Positions 7,850 to 16,721 of a stretch of DNA of 64,000 nt are shown here, one piece after another. The position numbers and the translations under genes were made by a program. Source of the stretch: Acetobacter cibinongensis (GTDB taxonomy: Bacteria; Pseudomonadota; Alphaproteobacteria; Acetobacterales; Acetobacteraceae). Numbering within the stretch: the stretch's first letter is position 1; each line of letters begins with the position of its first letter. The DNA is taken from assembly GCF_000963925.1 (NCBI RefSeq), contig NZ_BAMV01000011.1:62001-126000 (forward strand). Direction: 5' to 3'. The notes under the pieces were generated by a model. The model made no database searches and had not been told where the DNA came from. It was given only the letters and a program-made list of their open reading frames with translations.

Positions 7850-9840
7850 ATTGCCACCTTCACGCCCAACTGCACCACGCGGTCTGGCGGGATGCGGAAG
7901 AACTCCATGCTGGAGGTCGAGTTACGCGCCATGAACAGGAACAGGGACATCCGCCAGTGTGACAGGCGCGGCACAGAAGAGCGGGTGATCAGTTCACGGG
8001 ATGTAAAATAGGACGCTTGCAGCGCATCAAAATCCACGCCGTTGGCTTTCAGGTCTTCCAGTGCGCGGGGGATGTTGGGCATTTCCATAAAGCCGTAGCG
8101 CAGGATGATGCGGTAGATGTTGGGAGCCAGTTCTTCAACGGACACACGGTGCCCACGGTCAGCTTCAGGCTGATCAAGGTTCTGCACGGTTACGAACAGA
8201 ACATGGTCATGCAGGATCTTGTTATGGCGCAAGTTGTGCAACAGGCACGGCGGCACAAAGTCTGGCGTACCGGTCATGAACACGGCCATGCCGGGCACAC
8301 GGATGATACGAGACTGTGGCAGACGGGCAATGAAAGACCCCATTGGCAGGCTGTCCTGCCGCTGGCGGCCCACAATCAGGCCACGGCCTTTTTTCCAGGT
8401 GGTCATCATCAGGGTCAGCACACAGCCCAGCAGAACCGGTACCCAGCCGCCATCCGGTATTTTCAGGGCGTTGGCTGAAAAGAAGATCAGATCCAGCAGG
8501 AAGAAGCTGCCAAACACCGCAGCCACCTTGGTGGTTGACCATTTGAAGTGGTGACGGAACACCACAATGGCCAAAATGGAGGTGCAGATGAAGGTGCCGG
8601 TTACAGCAATACCGTAGGCGGACGCCAAGGCATCGGAACTGCGGAAGGCAACTACCAGCAGTACGGCCCCTACGGCCAGAAAGCGGTTGAAGTCTGGCAG
8701 ATAGATCTGCCCTTCTTCATCCGCATTGGTGTGGGTAATGCGCAGGCGCGGCATGTAACCAAGCTGGATAAGCTGACGGCAGATGGAAAACCCGCCAGAA
8801 ATACCGGCCTGACTGGCAATGACGGTAGCAAGGGTTGAAAGCACAACCATAGGCACCTGCATCCAGTGCGGGCAGAGCAGAAAGAACGGATTGGCGAGCG
8901 CCTTGGGGTCTGCAATGACCAGAGCGGCCTGACCGAAATAGTTGAGCACCAGCATAGGCAGCACAAAAAACAGCCACGCATACCGAATAGGCGCGCGGCC
9001 AAAGTGCCCCATGTCAGCATAAAGCGCTTCTGCCCCGGTGACGCACAGTACCACTGAACCTAACGCCAAAAACGACAGTTTGCCGTGGTAGAACACGAAT
9101 TCCAGCGCATAGGTGGGAGAGAGCGCCATAAGAATGGCAGGGTGATGGAGCACTTCCAAAAGCCCCATAACCCCCAATGTGCCAAACCAGAGCAGCATGA
9201 CCGGGCCAAAAATGGTCCCAACACGCCCTGTACCCACCCACTGTACGCTGAACAGGCTGATGATAACCAGAATGGCAACGGGAATAACAAAGTCATGCGC
9301 TGCCGGGACGGTCACCTCCACCCCTTCAATGGCGGACAGCACAGAGATAGCCGGGGTAATAATTCCGTCCCCAAAAAACAGGCAAGCCCCCACAATACCC
9401 ACAAGGCCGAGGCCTATGCGCGTTTTAGGGCTGGAGGCTACGCGCTGAGCCAGAGAGGTAATGGCAAGAATGCCGCCCTCTCCATTATGGTCAGCGCGCA
9501 TGATCAGCAGCACGTACTTGACGGTCACAACCAGAATGAGAGTCCAGAAGATCAGGCTTGCAACCCCCATGATCTCCCACGGTTCTACTGAGTGATGGCC
9601 GGAGATGACCTCAACCGTAGAGCGGAAGGCATAAAGCGGGCTGGTCCCGATATCCCCATAAACAACACCCAGAACACCCAGCAGTGCTGCAAACCCTACG
9701 GGTGCGGCAGTATGCTGGGGTTGGTCGGCATCAAAGTCCGTAATATGGCGCGGGTTGTGCGACCCCGTGGCCCCGGCTGCGCCCGCAGCGGTTGCATCAG
9801 GCTTGTGCGCATCGGGAGATGTGCTGGCTTGATCGGTCAT
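7846..9840 (-). CDS. kup: Kup-type potassium uptake transporter
   Basis: A 664-residue protein of the KUP/HAK/KT family, a proton-coupled K+ importer of the inner membrane. The N-terminal 35 residues are hydrophilic. The conserved [15 protein letters not shown] motif begins the first membrane segment. About twelve hydrophobic segments follow, including [33 protein letters not shown] and the long cytoplasmic C-terminal domain with [11 protein letters not shown]. Length is normal for the family (about 620-680). It lies 97 bases after the PLPHP gene, and its stop overlaps the apparent hemW start. Confidence 0.96.
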   Translation of the reverse strand: MTDQASTSPDAHKPDATAAGAAGATGSHNPRHITDFDADQPQHTAAPVGFAALLGVLGVVYGDIGTSPLYAFRSTVEVISGHHSVEPWEIMGVASLIFWTLILVVTVKYVLLIMRADHNGEGGILAITSLAQRVASSPKTRIGLGLVGIVGACLFFGDGIITPAISVLSAIEGVEVTVPAAHDFVIPVAILVIISLFSVQWVGTGRVGTIFGPVMLLWFGTLGVMGLLEVLHHPAILMALSPTYALEFVFYHGKLSFLALGSVVLCVTGAEALYADMGHFGRAPIRYAWLFFVLPMLVLNYFGQAALVIADPKALANPFFLLCPHWMQVPMVVLSTLATVIASQAGISGGFSICRQLIQLGYMPRLRITHTNADEEGQIYLPDFNRFLAVGAVLLVVAFRSSDALASAYGIAVTGTFICTSILAIVVFRHHFKWSTTKVAAVFGSFFLLDLIFFSANALKIPDGGWVPVLLGCVLTLMMTTWKKGRGLIVGRQRQDSLPMGSFIARLPQSRIIRVPGMAVFMTGTPDFVPPCLLHNLRHNKILHDHVLFVTVQNLDQPEADRGHRVSVEELAPNIYRIILRYGFMEMPNIPRALEDLKANGVDFDALQASYFTSRELITRSSVPRLSHWRMSLFLFMARNSTSSMEFFRIPPDRVVQLGVKVAI

Positions 9841-9882
9841 GTCAGTTCAGGCTCCACAATGCACAGGGAAAGAGGTTTCCGG

Positions 9883-9899
9883 CGGCCTCAATAAGGCCG
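9883..9899. other. short hairpin between yggS-type gene and kup
   Basis: CGGCCT and AGGCCG (9883-9888, 9894-9899) pair around a five-base loop in the 97-base gap upstream of kup. No T-run follows on the minus strand. It is too short to name as a terminator or riboswitch. Confidence 0.3.
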
Positions 9900-9937
9900 G
9901 GACAGAGGGTGGCGCAAGTCATGATTAAGCGCCCTTG

Positions 9938-10621
9938 TCAGGCTGTGGCAGGGCGGGGGCCAAAAATGGCGGTCCCGACACGTACCAGTGTAGCGCCCTG
10001 AGCAATGGCTTGTGGATAGTCAGCTGACATGCCCATGGACAGCACAGAAAGCCCATGAACCTGCGCCATGCTCCGCAAAAGCTGGAAGTGGGGCACAGGG
10101 TTCTGCTCTGCCGGTGGAATACACATCAGCCCTTTCAGGCGGTCCCCAAACCGGGCGCGGCTGGCGCGGATAAAGGCATCTGCCTGCTCGCGCGGTACAC
10201 CAAACTTTTGGGGTTCGTCACCCGTATTCACTTCTATCAACAGGTCAGGCATCCGCCCTTCCATGTCCGCTGCCTTGGCCAGTGCGTCTGAAAGGGCAGG
10301 GCGGTCAAGGCTTTCAATCATGTCTGCAAGCCGCACGGCGTCTCGCGCCTTGTTGGTTTGCAGGCCACCAATCAGGTGCAAGCGAATATCCGGGTGGGTC
10401 GCCCGCAGCGCGGGGAATTTGGCAGCAGCTTCCTGCACCCTGTTTTCACCAAATACGCGCTGGCCAGCCTGTATGGCCTCCTGCACGCTGGTGGCCGGGT
10501 GGAATTTGGAGACGGCCACCAATGTAATTTCAGCGGGGTCTCTGGCTGCGGCATGGGCAGCGGTATCAATCTGGGCGCGCACATGCGCGAGTCTGTCTGC
10601 CAGAAGGAGGGGAGTGACCAT
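9938..10621 (-). CDS. PLP homeostasis protein (YggS/PROSC family)
   Basis: A 227-residue single-domain fold-type III PLP-binding protein. The PLP lysine lies in LVAVSKFHP near residue 38. FGENRVQEA, the LHLIGGLQTNKA segment, the FGVPREQADAF loop and LSMGMSADYPQAIAQGATLVRVGTAIFG (phosphate-binding end) are all present. The family buffers free pyridoxal phosphate and affects amino-acid balance; it is not itself a known enzyme. A hairpin (10657-10678) precedes it. It lies in a minus-strand run with the quinone oxidoreductase upstream and kup downstream. Confidence 0.93.
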   Translation of the reverse strand: MVTPLLLADRLAHVRAQIDTAAHAAARDPAEITLVAVSKFHPATSVQEAIQAGQRVFGENRVQEAAAKFPALRATHPDIRLHLIGGLQTNKARDAVRLADMIESLDRPALSDALAKAADMEGRMPDLLIEVNTGDEPQKFGVPREQADAFIRASRARFGDRLKGLMCIPPAEQNPVPHFQLLRSMAQVHGLSVLSMGMSADYPQAIAQGATLVRVGTAIFGPRPATA

Positions 10622-10656
10622 AAAATTACAGAGCTTCTCACATTCATGAATACAGG

Positions 10657-10678
10657 CACACCGCGCTGGGGCGGTGTG
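10657..10678. other. GC-rich hairpin upstream of the PLPHP gene
   Basis: CACACCGC (10657-10664) and GCGGTGTG (10671-10678) form an eight-pair stem with a six-base loop in the 120-base gap between the oxidoreductase stop and the PLPHP start. No T-run follows on the minus strand, so it may only weaken read-through. Confidence 0.4.
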
Positions 10679-10741
10679 GTGTCTGTGATACTCTAGCTCA
10701 TATTACGCCTGAAAGGCACCCTGCTTGCGCAGAGGCAGACT

Positions 10742-11788
10742 TCAGCCCTGTGCAGATGCGCCATACGGGGTGATGAGAACAATTTTGCCGCTATGGTTAC
10801 CCTCCTCCAGCGCCTGATGCGCCGCCGCGGCATCGGCCAGAGGATATGTTGCATGGATAAGCGGGCGGATTTGCCCTGCGGCGAGCAGAGGCCAGACGTG
10901 CTCCTGCAACTGCCGCGCAATCAGGGTCTTGGCGGTGGCATCCCGTGCACGGAGGGTACTGCCAGTTACAATCAGGCGTCTGGTCATAATGCGTGCCAGA
11001 TCGGCTTTTTCCGCCTTTGCGCCACCTTGTAAGGCGATGATGACCAGTCGTCCGTCCTGCGAAAGGCTCTTGAGGTTTCGCTCAAGATAAGCACCGCCAA
11101 TCATGTCGAGAATAAAGTTCACCCCTTTCCCGTCGGTCAGGGTTTTAATCTGTTCGGCAAAATCTTCTTCGCGGTAGTTGATGGCTTTGGCCCCGAGCTG
11201 TGTGCACAGGGCACATTTTTCAGCACTGCCTGCGGTGACAAAAGCCTGACCGCCAAAGGCTTTGACAAGCTGGATGGCGGTTGTGCCTATGCCACTTGCC
11301 CCGCCATGTATCAGCACCCTACTGCCAGTGGCAGGCAGGTTGGGCATGAACAGGTTGGACCAGACGGTAAAATAGGTTTCCGGCAGGGCGGCTGCCTGCA
11401 CGGCCGTAAAGTCTTTTGGCCATGGCAGGCACTGGCCTGCGGGCACAAGGCAGTATTCCGCATAGCCACCGCCATTGGCCAGGGCGCACACGCGGCTTCC
11501 TATGGCTGGCATGGTCTGGCCTGCGAGCGGTGCACCACAGGCGGCAACTTCGCCAGCAATCTCCAGCCCTAGCCGGGGGTTGGCACCGGGTGGTGGCGGG
11601 TAGAGGCCCTGCCGTTGCATAAGGTCGGGTCTGTTCACCCCTGCGGCCATAACCCGCACCAGTACTTCACCCCGGCCCGGTTGCGGGATGGGGAGAGTGG
11701 CAAGGTGCAGCACGTCTGGCCCACCCGGCGCATCAAAGCATACGGCCTGTAATGTGGAGGGAACTGGGTGGGCGGACGCAGGGGTCAT
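10742..11788 (-). CDS. NAD(P)H:quinone oxidoreductase, MDR superfamily
   Basis: The start is taken at the ATG at 11788 (MTPASAHPVPSTLQAV), giving 348 residues. An upstream ATG would add 13. This is a zinc-free medium-chain dehydrogenase/reductase of the quinone oxidoreductase (PIG3-like) group. It has GRGEVLVRVMAAGVNRPDL, then RQGLYPPPPGANPRLGLEIAGEV, the nucleotide-binding LIHGGASGIGTTAIQL, and VNFILDMIGG. It reduces quinones or enones with NADPH in the cytoplasm. The true substrate is not shown by sequence. Confidence 0.9.
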   Translation of the reverse strand: MTPASAHPVPSTLQAVCFDAPGGPDVLHLATLPIPQPGRGEVLVRVMAAGVNRPDLMQRQGLYPPPPGANPRLGLEIAGEVAACGAPLAGQTMPAIGSRVCALANGGGYAEYCLVPAGQCLPWPKDFTAVQAAALPETYFTVWSNLFMPNLPATGSRVLIHGGASGIGTTAIQLVKAFGGQAFVTAGSAEKCALCTQLGAKAINYREEDFAEQIKTLTDGKGVNFILDMIGGAYLERNLKSLSQDGRLVIIALQGGAKAEKADLARIMTRRLIVTGSTLRARDATAKTLIARQLQEHVWPLLAAGQIRPLIHATYPLADAAAAHQALEEGNHSGKIVLITPYGASAQG

Positions 11789-11896
11789 GATGTGCTCTTG
11801 TGCTGTGTAAGCAGGCAAGCGCATCAAGCCGCATTTTGTTTCAAACCAAAAGAGTGTGCGGCTTCACGTCTTGGATAGGCCTTGGAGCCCTGAGCT

Positions 11897-12328
11897 TTAA
11901 AACAGAATAAGTGTACAGAGTCCGCCAGTCAGAATCATGCTCCAGAAGGTCAGCAAAATCATGCGATGGCGGATGGTAGCCCGGGCCAGAAGCTGCATCA
12001 GGGGGTCAGGCGCAGATGTGTCTTCCTCCGCCTGTGGTGCTGGGTGCAAAGGGTGGACGGCTGTGCGCTCAGCGGTCGGTTGGTAGGGGCTATTGCTATA
12101 GCCCACCCCTACGGTACGCATCAGGCTGGTTTTAAACTGCTCCAGCTCTTCCGTGCGGTACACCAGACGGCCGTCCAGCATACGGGCGGCGGGAGCACAG
12201 CGGAGTGTGCGCAAAGCCCAGAAGGTTGTGGCACTTACCCCCAGATACCGCACGGCATCCTGCCTTGACAGAACCGGCCTGCCCGGAAAGCTGATCAGAC
12301 GCCCGGTGGAAGAGCCTGCACTGTGCAT
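11897..12328 (-). CDS. HTH protein with C-terminal membrane anchor
   Basis: A 143-residue product with a strong RBS (AAGGAGATG) before the ATG. Residues 18-65 resemble a MerR/excisionase-type helix-turn-helix: LSRQDAVRYLGVSATTFWAL, a wing-like turn (MLDGRLVYRTEE) and a closing helix. A Pro/Thr/Glu-rich linker (about 80-108) follows. The last 21 residues (123-143) form one hydrophobic segment ending at the C-terminus (MILLTFWSMILTGGLCTLILF). This predicts a cytoplasmic DNA-binding domain held to the inner membrane by its tail. I do not recognise a named family. Its target is unknown, and no cognate operator was identified. Confidence 0.75.
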   Translation of the reverse strand: MHSAGSSTGRLISFPGRPVLSRQDAVRYLGVSATTFWALRTLRCAPAARMLDGRLVYRTEELEQFKTSLMRTVGVGYSNSPYQPTAERTAVHPLHPAPQAEEDTSAPDPLMQLLARATIRHRMILLTFWSMILTGGLCTLILF

Positions 12329-12421
12329 AACATCTCCTTTTTCAGGGTTTCGGAAAACGTGCGGGGTAGAAAAACCGTTATGTGTGAGTCTGGCCTAGAC
12401 AATAGCAGCAGGACGCCGGGG

Positions 12422-13228
12422 TTAGAGTGGCGGGAAGCTTTCTACCAGATCAAGGAAAATCTGGTCACTTTGTGCCATGTGGTGGGCTGCGGAGGCACCG
12501 GGGCGGGCGGGTAGCTCTCCGGGGCGTGACAGTTCATCACGTATCAGGCTCTCGAGCGCAGGCAGGCGGGTGGTGTTGCCCAGTTCATGTGTGCGGGCTT
12601 TCGCTGCAACCAGACCGTTAATGTCGTTTTTCAGGCTTTCGGAAAGGTCTGCGTGGGCCATCAATGCCTGCAAGTTCATCGGAGGTCTCTGCTCGGGTGC
12701 CAGCCGGAGGCAGCGGATGGCAAGGGCTGGGCGCAGGGCATAGAAATATTTCTTAACTGGAACCGGGCCGTCAGAAGACAACCAGCGTTCCGCAGCGTTG
12801 CGACCAAGGCTTGCGTAATGGTGGGCAAGGGCGCGGGCATCCAGTACATCGTCAGCCAGCAGGGCCAGTCGGCTAATAATCGGATGATCCGTCCTGTAGC
12901 GAATGGGCGAGCCTATCCATTCACTGATAACAGCATTGGATTTAAGCAAAAGCAGAAGCGCTTTGCGGATATCCCAGCCATTAAGGTCGATCTCCCCTTC
13001 AATCGGGGTTTCAACAACATCCCGCCCGGCCTGTAGCTTCAGGTACCAGTTGCGTGGGCGTATGTAGAGAAAGCGGATATCGTAATCGCTGTCTGGCGAA
13101 GGGAAGCCCCATGCGCGCGAGCCAGACTCAACAGCCAGAAGAATATGAATATTTTCCTGCTGTTCCAGCGCTGCCAACCGCTGCGTAATTTCGGTTCTGA
13201 TAGAGGGGGCAATCGGGTCTAAAATCAT
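12422..13228 (-). CDS. predicted nucleotidyltransferase (YcgL/RlaP-like)
   Basis: A 268-residue protein of the DNA polymerase beta superfamily, minimal nucleotidyltransferase branch. The signature VESGSRAWGF (GS at 36-37) is followed by DSDYD (48-50 as metal ligands) and the helix-rich region KALLLLLKSNAVISEWI. These cytoplasmic proteins are poorly known. Relatives are linked to RNA repair or toxin-antitoxin-like use, but no partner toxin is seen. The start lies eight bases after the stop of the ClC channel gene, so the two are probably coexpressed. The annotation is by family motif only. Confidence 0.82.
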   Translation of the reverse strand: MILDPIAPSIRTEITQRLAALEQQENIHILLAVESGSRAWGFPSPDSDYDIRFLYIRPRNWYLKLQAGRDVVETPIEGEIDLNGWDIRKALLLLLKSNAVISEWIGSPIRYRTDHPIISRLALLADDVLDARALAHHYASLGRNAAERWLSSDGPVPVKKYFYALRPALAIRCLRLAPEQRPPMNLQALMAHADLSESLKNDINGLVAAKARTHELGNTTRLPALESLIRDELSRPGELPARPGASAAHHMAQSDQIFLDLVESFPPL

Positions 13229-13236
13229 GAAAACGC

Positions 13237-15006
13237 TTAGCCTTTGTGTTTTTCCCCAGCCAGTTCGCGGCGGGTGCGCTCCAGTTCCTCAGCGTAACGG
13301 CGCAGTACGTATCGTTCGCTCAAAAGACCCATCACCATACCGTCCTCGTTCACAACAGCTAAAGCCGGACGTGTGGTGCGTTCAAAGGAATCCAGCGCGA
13401 CAGACAGGGAGGTACAGGGCGGCAACGTAATATCTCCCTCCTGCACAAGCTCCACCACAGGCGTGGTGTCATTATAGCGGCGGGAGTGGAGGGACACGTT
13501 TTCTATCACGCCCACATACCGGCGCTGCGCGTCCCGCAGCACAATATAGCGCGGGGTTGCACCGGGGTAGGCATCCCGTGCTTCTCCCACATTGGTTGTC
13601 GCGGGGAGTGTTGGCACCTCTGTGCGCATCATGCGCTCAACGGTCAGGTTACGCATCCAGCCGACATCAACGCCAGACCGAATATTTTCGCCACGTAAAT
13701 GGAAACGCCATGTGGCGAAGGAATAACCAAACGTGCGCCGGACTGTCAGGGAAGACAGAATGGCGGACACCATGACAGCGCTGGTCAAGGGAAGGCTGCC
13801 GGTGGTTTCAAGCGCCAGAAAAATCATGGTCATAGGCCCACCAATGACCGCAACCGCTAATCCGCACATGCCCACTATGGCACAGACAGAGACCGGTAAC
13901 GCCATGAGCGGGGACAGCACACCGGCAAATACAGCGCCCGTGAGCACGCCAAGATACAGGGAGGCAAAAAATAGCCCGCCCCGGAACCCTGACCCAATGG
14001 AAATAGCAGAGGCCAGAGCCTTCAACCCCAGTAACCCCAAAGCCAGCAGGAGAGGGGGGGTGCTCAGTAACCCGGCCCGCATGGCCATATGCCCGGAAGA
14101 CAAAACGGATGGGGAAACAAGCGCCAGAAGCCCAACCAGAACACCGCCGAGCGCAGGTTTTGACCAGACAGGCAAAGGGATTTTTGTAAAGATACGTTCC
14201 GTAAGCGTTACGCCTTTCATGAGCGCAACGCCAACCAGTGCGGTAACGATACCCAACCCGGCAATGGGCAGAAAAGCGAGTGGCGGGATGCTCTCTGGCG
14301 CAGGAACCTGCACAGGCGGCAGCACCATGCCGGTTGTATGCACGACACCGAGGGCAACCACCGATGCTAACGCAATGGGGGCAAGTGCCGTAAGGGTATA
14401 AGTGCCGATAATCAGTTCAAAAGCGTAGAATGCGCCAGCCAAGGGAGCATCAAAGGCTGCCCCGATGGCTCCAGCGGCTCCGCAGCCCACAAGCAGCCGT
14501 ACATCTGCCCGGTGCATGCGTAATTGTCGCCCAATGCGGGAGCCTAGTGCTGCCCCTAACTGACTAAACCCGGCTTCAAGCCCCAGAGACGCGCCGCACC
14601 CGTTTGACAATATGGTTTGGCAGGCAACCAGCGCACTATCACGGAGGGACATACGGCCTCCATGCAGGGCATTGGCTTCTACCGGGTCAACGGGCCTGAA
14701 GCGTTTGCTGCGCACCAAAGCGTAGCTGAAAAGACCAAGCAGAAGGCCCCCCAAAGAGGGAACGAGCAGCGCCCGCATAGGCTCCACAGTTGCCAGACCG
14801 GATAAGCGGCCTGTTGCGGGGGAGAGTAGATGATGGGCAAAAAGAGTGGTGCTCGTCATGATACTGACGACAGACCCGGCAAGAATGCCTGTCAGAGCGG
14901 CAAGGGCAATCAGCCACAGGCTATTGGTACGCACCAAGGCCCGCAAAGCCGCCAGAAAACGCGGCGGCGTGGTGTGGGTGCGCATATGCTCCAGCAGGCC
15001 TGTCAT
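13237..15006 (-). CDS. ClC-family chloride channel/antiporter with CBS pair
   Basis: A 589-residue protein. About ten to twelve hydrophobic segments fill residues 30-440. The ClC selectivity regions are recognisable: GCGASLGLEAG (glutamate-bearing loop), the GSGFRGGLFFASLYLG segment, and GGPMTMIFLALE. A cytoplasmic C-terminus (from about 450) carries two CBS repeats (VERMMRTEVPTLPA..., ITLPPCTSLSVALDSF...), which usually bind adenosine nucleotides and gate the channel. It probably moves Cl- or exchanges Cl-/H+ across the inner membrane, perhaps for acid tolerance in an acid-producing bacterium (inference). Confidence 0.93.
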   Translation of the reverse strand: MTGLLEHMRTHTTPPRFLAALRALVRTNSLWLIALAALTGILAGSVVSIMTSTTLFAHHLLSPATGRLSGLATVEPMRALLVPSLGGLLLGLFSYALVRSKRFRPVDPVEANALHGGRMSLRDSALVACQTILSNGCGASLGLEAGFSQLGAALGSRIGRQLRMHRADVRLLVGCGAAGAIGAAFDAPLAGAFYAFELIIGTYTLTALAPIALASVVALGVVHTTGMVLPPVQVPAPESIPPLAFLPIAGLGIVTALVGVALMKGVTLTERIFTKIPLPVWSKPALGGVLVGLLALVSPSVLSSGHMAMRAGLLSTPPLLLALGLLGLKALASAISIGSGFRGGLFFASLYLGVLTGAVFAGVLSPLMALPVSVCAIVGMCGLAVAVIGGPMTMIFLALETTGSLPLTSAVMVSAILSSLTVRRTFGYSFATWRFHLRGENIRSGVDVGWMRNLTVERMMRTEVPTLPATTNVGEARDAYPGATPRYIVLRDAQRRYVGVIENVSLHSRRYNDTTPVVELVQEGDITLPPCTSLSVALDSFERTTRPALAVVNEDGMVMGLLSERYVLRRYAEELERTRRELAGEKHKG

Positions 15007-15107
15007 GGGCGCGCTGGCACGGGCATGGGAAAGGCTACGCGGTGCATCACTACACCATCATGCCTGTTCCCATCTGCCGGAGCAAAGGTATTCTTTCCTA
15101 AAAAAGC

Positions 15108-16169
15108 CTAGGCTGGGGGCTGTGCGGCAAGAATACGCGCCGCATCGTCAGCGCTGAGCGTGTAGTTGAAGAAGGTTTTATAAAAGTCCTGCACTTTCTG
15201 CGTCATGTTGACATCCTGAAAAAGGCTGGGGTGCAGCTGCTTTGCTGCCCACTGTATCTGGAGCAGTTCCTCAAACCCATACCGGTCCCATGCAAATACA
15301 CCTTGCGGGCTGACAGCCCATTTGCCGTCCTGAAAAGCCTTAAGGGTGCGGAGGGGAGATGTGGCGTCCGGCGCGCCGCTGGATGGGTCCAGAATAATGA
15401 AATCTGGGTTCCAGGCAGCAATTTGTTCAAAGGTGGTGGGGCGATGGTTGCCGGTTACAGTGGCGGCGTTGCGGCCACCTGCGGTGGTAATCCAGCTATC
15501 AATCAGTGTGTCTGTGCCATCCACCTGCAAAGGGGTGAGTTTTGCAATATGCAGCACGCGGGGGCGTTGCGCAGCGTCAAGCGGAGCCAGACGCTCTTGA
15601 ATGAACTGCAACGTATTTTCCATGCTTTTGCGATACAGGGCCCCCGTGTCCCGCGCGTAGGGGGTGCCCAGTGCCTGTGCCGTCATGTCCAGAGACCGAA
15701 GCATATCCGGCCAGGTCACATAATGTGCGTTCAGCACGGTCAGGCCTTTGTGGCGGAGGGTTTCTGCCTGCCCCTGATCGGACACAAAAACGAGATCAAT
15801 CTTACGGTTCAACAGGTCTTCAGGGTCTGCCGTGTTAGGGCGTACACCTGTTTTTGCTTGAAGCAGGGCAGGAGCAATCTTGAAAAGCCATGGGCGATCT
15901 TTCGGGTTTTCCGCCGTAACCTTTATTTTGCTGGCAGCGCCTAGCATGACAAGGCTTTCATTATGGGCAAACCATAAATCGGCAATGGCTGAGGGGGCAT
16001 CCGGCACTTGCACAACCGTTCCGCCCATATCCGTTACCGGGCGGGCAAAGGCGCTGGTGTTGGCCAGAGCAGCACTCAGGCCCGCCACCAACCCGAGGGC
16101 CAGACTGGCCTTGCGTGTCGTGACAGCGCGTTGACAGATACCAAGCCAGAAAGATGAATATACCCGCAT
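15108..16169 (-). CDS. periplasmic binding protein of a metal-chelate ABC importer
   Basis: A 353-residue exported protein. The signal peptide covers about residues 1-42 (hydrophobic run SLALGLVAGLSAALAN, cleavage near AFA). The mature part matches the class III (FecB/BtuF-like) binding fold: GGTVVQVPDAPSAIADLWF at the start, a DLVFVSDQGQAETL strand, the linking helix, and a C-lobe with NPDFIILDPSSG and a conserved RYGFEELLQIQWAAKQLHP end. Members bind siderophores, haem, cobalamin or molybdate-like chelates. No permease or ATPase gene is adjacent, so the ligand is unknown and the partner genes must lie elsewhere. Confidence 0.85.
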   Translation of the reverse strand: MRVYSSFWLGICQRAVTTRKASLALGLVAGLSAALANTSAFARPVTDMGGTVVQVPDAPSAIADLWFAHNESLVMLGAASKIKVTAENPKDRPWLFKIAPALLQAKTGVRPNTADPEDLLNRKIDLVFVSDQGQAETLRHKGLTVLNAHYVTWPDMLRSLDMTAQALGTPYARDTGALYRKSMENTLQFIQERLAPLDAAQRPRVLHIAKLTPLQVDGTDTLIDSWITTAGGRNAATVTGNHRPTTFEQIAAWNPDFIILDPSSGAPDATSPLRTLKAFQDGKWAVSPQGVFAWDRYGFEELLQIQWAAKQLHPSLFQDVNMTQKVQDFYKTFFNYTLSADDAARILAAQPPA

Positions 16170-16235
16170 AACAGGCCCCTCATGACATTATAGCCGTATA
16201 GCATAAAATATAGAGAGGGGCTGGGCAACGGGCCG

Positions 16236-16463
16236 TCAGGCAATAACCGTGCGGTTACGGCGCCATGTGTCTTCCAGTGCGTCTGCTGGGTCCTGATGGC
16301 TGCCACTCCATGCCCCTTCCTGCTTAGGGGAATGTGCCAGAGCTTTCCATGCACCAGTCCCTGCCTGCCGCTCCAGCGTAACAGCCCATGCCGGTGGAAT
16401 ACGGGTGAGCAGGCGCTCCATTTTTTGCCCGGAAGTCAGCGGTTTTGCGTAGTTATGCCCCAT
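16236..16463 (-). CDS. small conserved-looking hypothetical protein
   Basis: A 75-residue cytoplasmic product with a strong RBS (GAGGAGAT, eight bases before the ATG), the best reason to accept it. The sequence is basic and Trp-rich: MGHNYAKPLTSGQKMERLL, IPPAWAVTLE, GAWSGSHQDPADALEDTWRRN. The four Trp and the absence of a signal or membrane segment suggest a small folded or nucleic-acid-binding protein. No family is recognised. It stands alone between the binding-protein gene and gntK. Confidence 0.65.
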   Translation of the reverse strand: MGHNYAKPLTSGQKMERLLTRIPPAWAVTLERQAGTGAWKALAHSPKQEGAWSGSHQDPADALEDTWRRNRTVIA

Positions 16464-16568
16464 CTGATTTATCTCCTCACGTCCGACCTTCCAGAAGGAT
16501 AAGGTCTCTCTTCAAGCTTAGTTTATATGGGGAGGTATGGGGCACAACCGCAACAGGGGCGCATTACT

Positions 16569-16592
16569 AAAACGGGTGATGAGTGCCGTTTT
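16569..16592. terminator. possible weak terminator downstream of gntK
   Basis: AAAACGG (16569-16575) and CCGTTTT (16586-16592) form a seven-pair stem. On the minus strand the stem ends in TTTT followed by AGTAATG. It lies about 130 bases past the gntK stop and before the small gene at 16463. A short T-run makes it a weak candidate. Confidence 0.35.
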
Positions 16593-16721
16593 GCCAACCG
16601 GAACACGTTAGAGTGTGGCAGCATACGCTTTATTGGAACTATTTGACCTAACAGTCAGGCTGGAGCAGACCGTAGGCGTGTAGTCAGCGCACGATTCTGA
16701 TTTTTAGCGTCATAAGAGTAT

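Noticed and set aside
8219..9591. Long plus-strand frames opposite kup
   Set aside because: They lie wholly opposite a well-conserved transporter gene, lack RBS and family motifs, and follow from GC-biased codon use.
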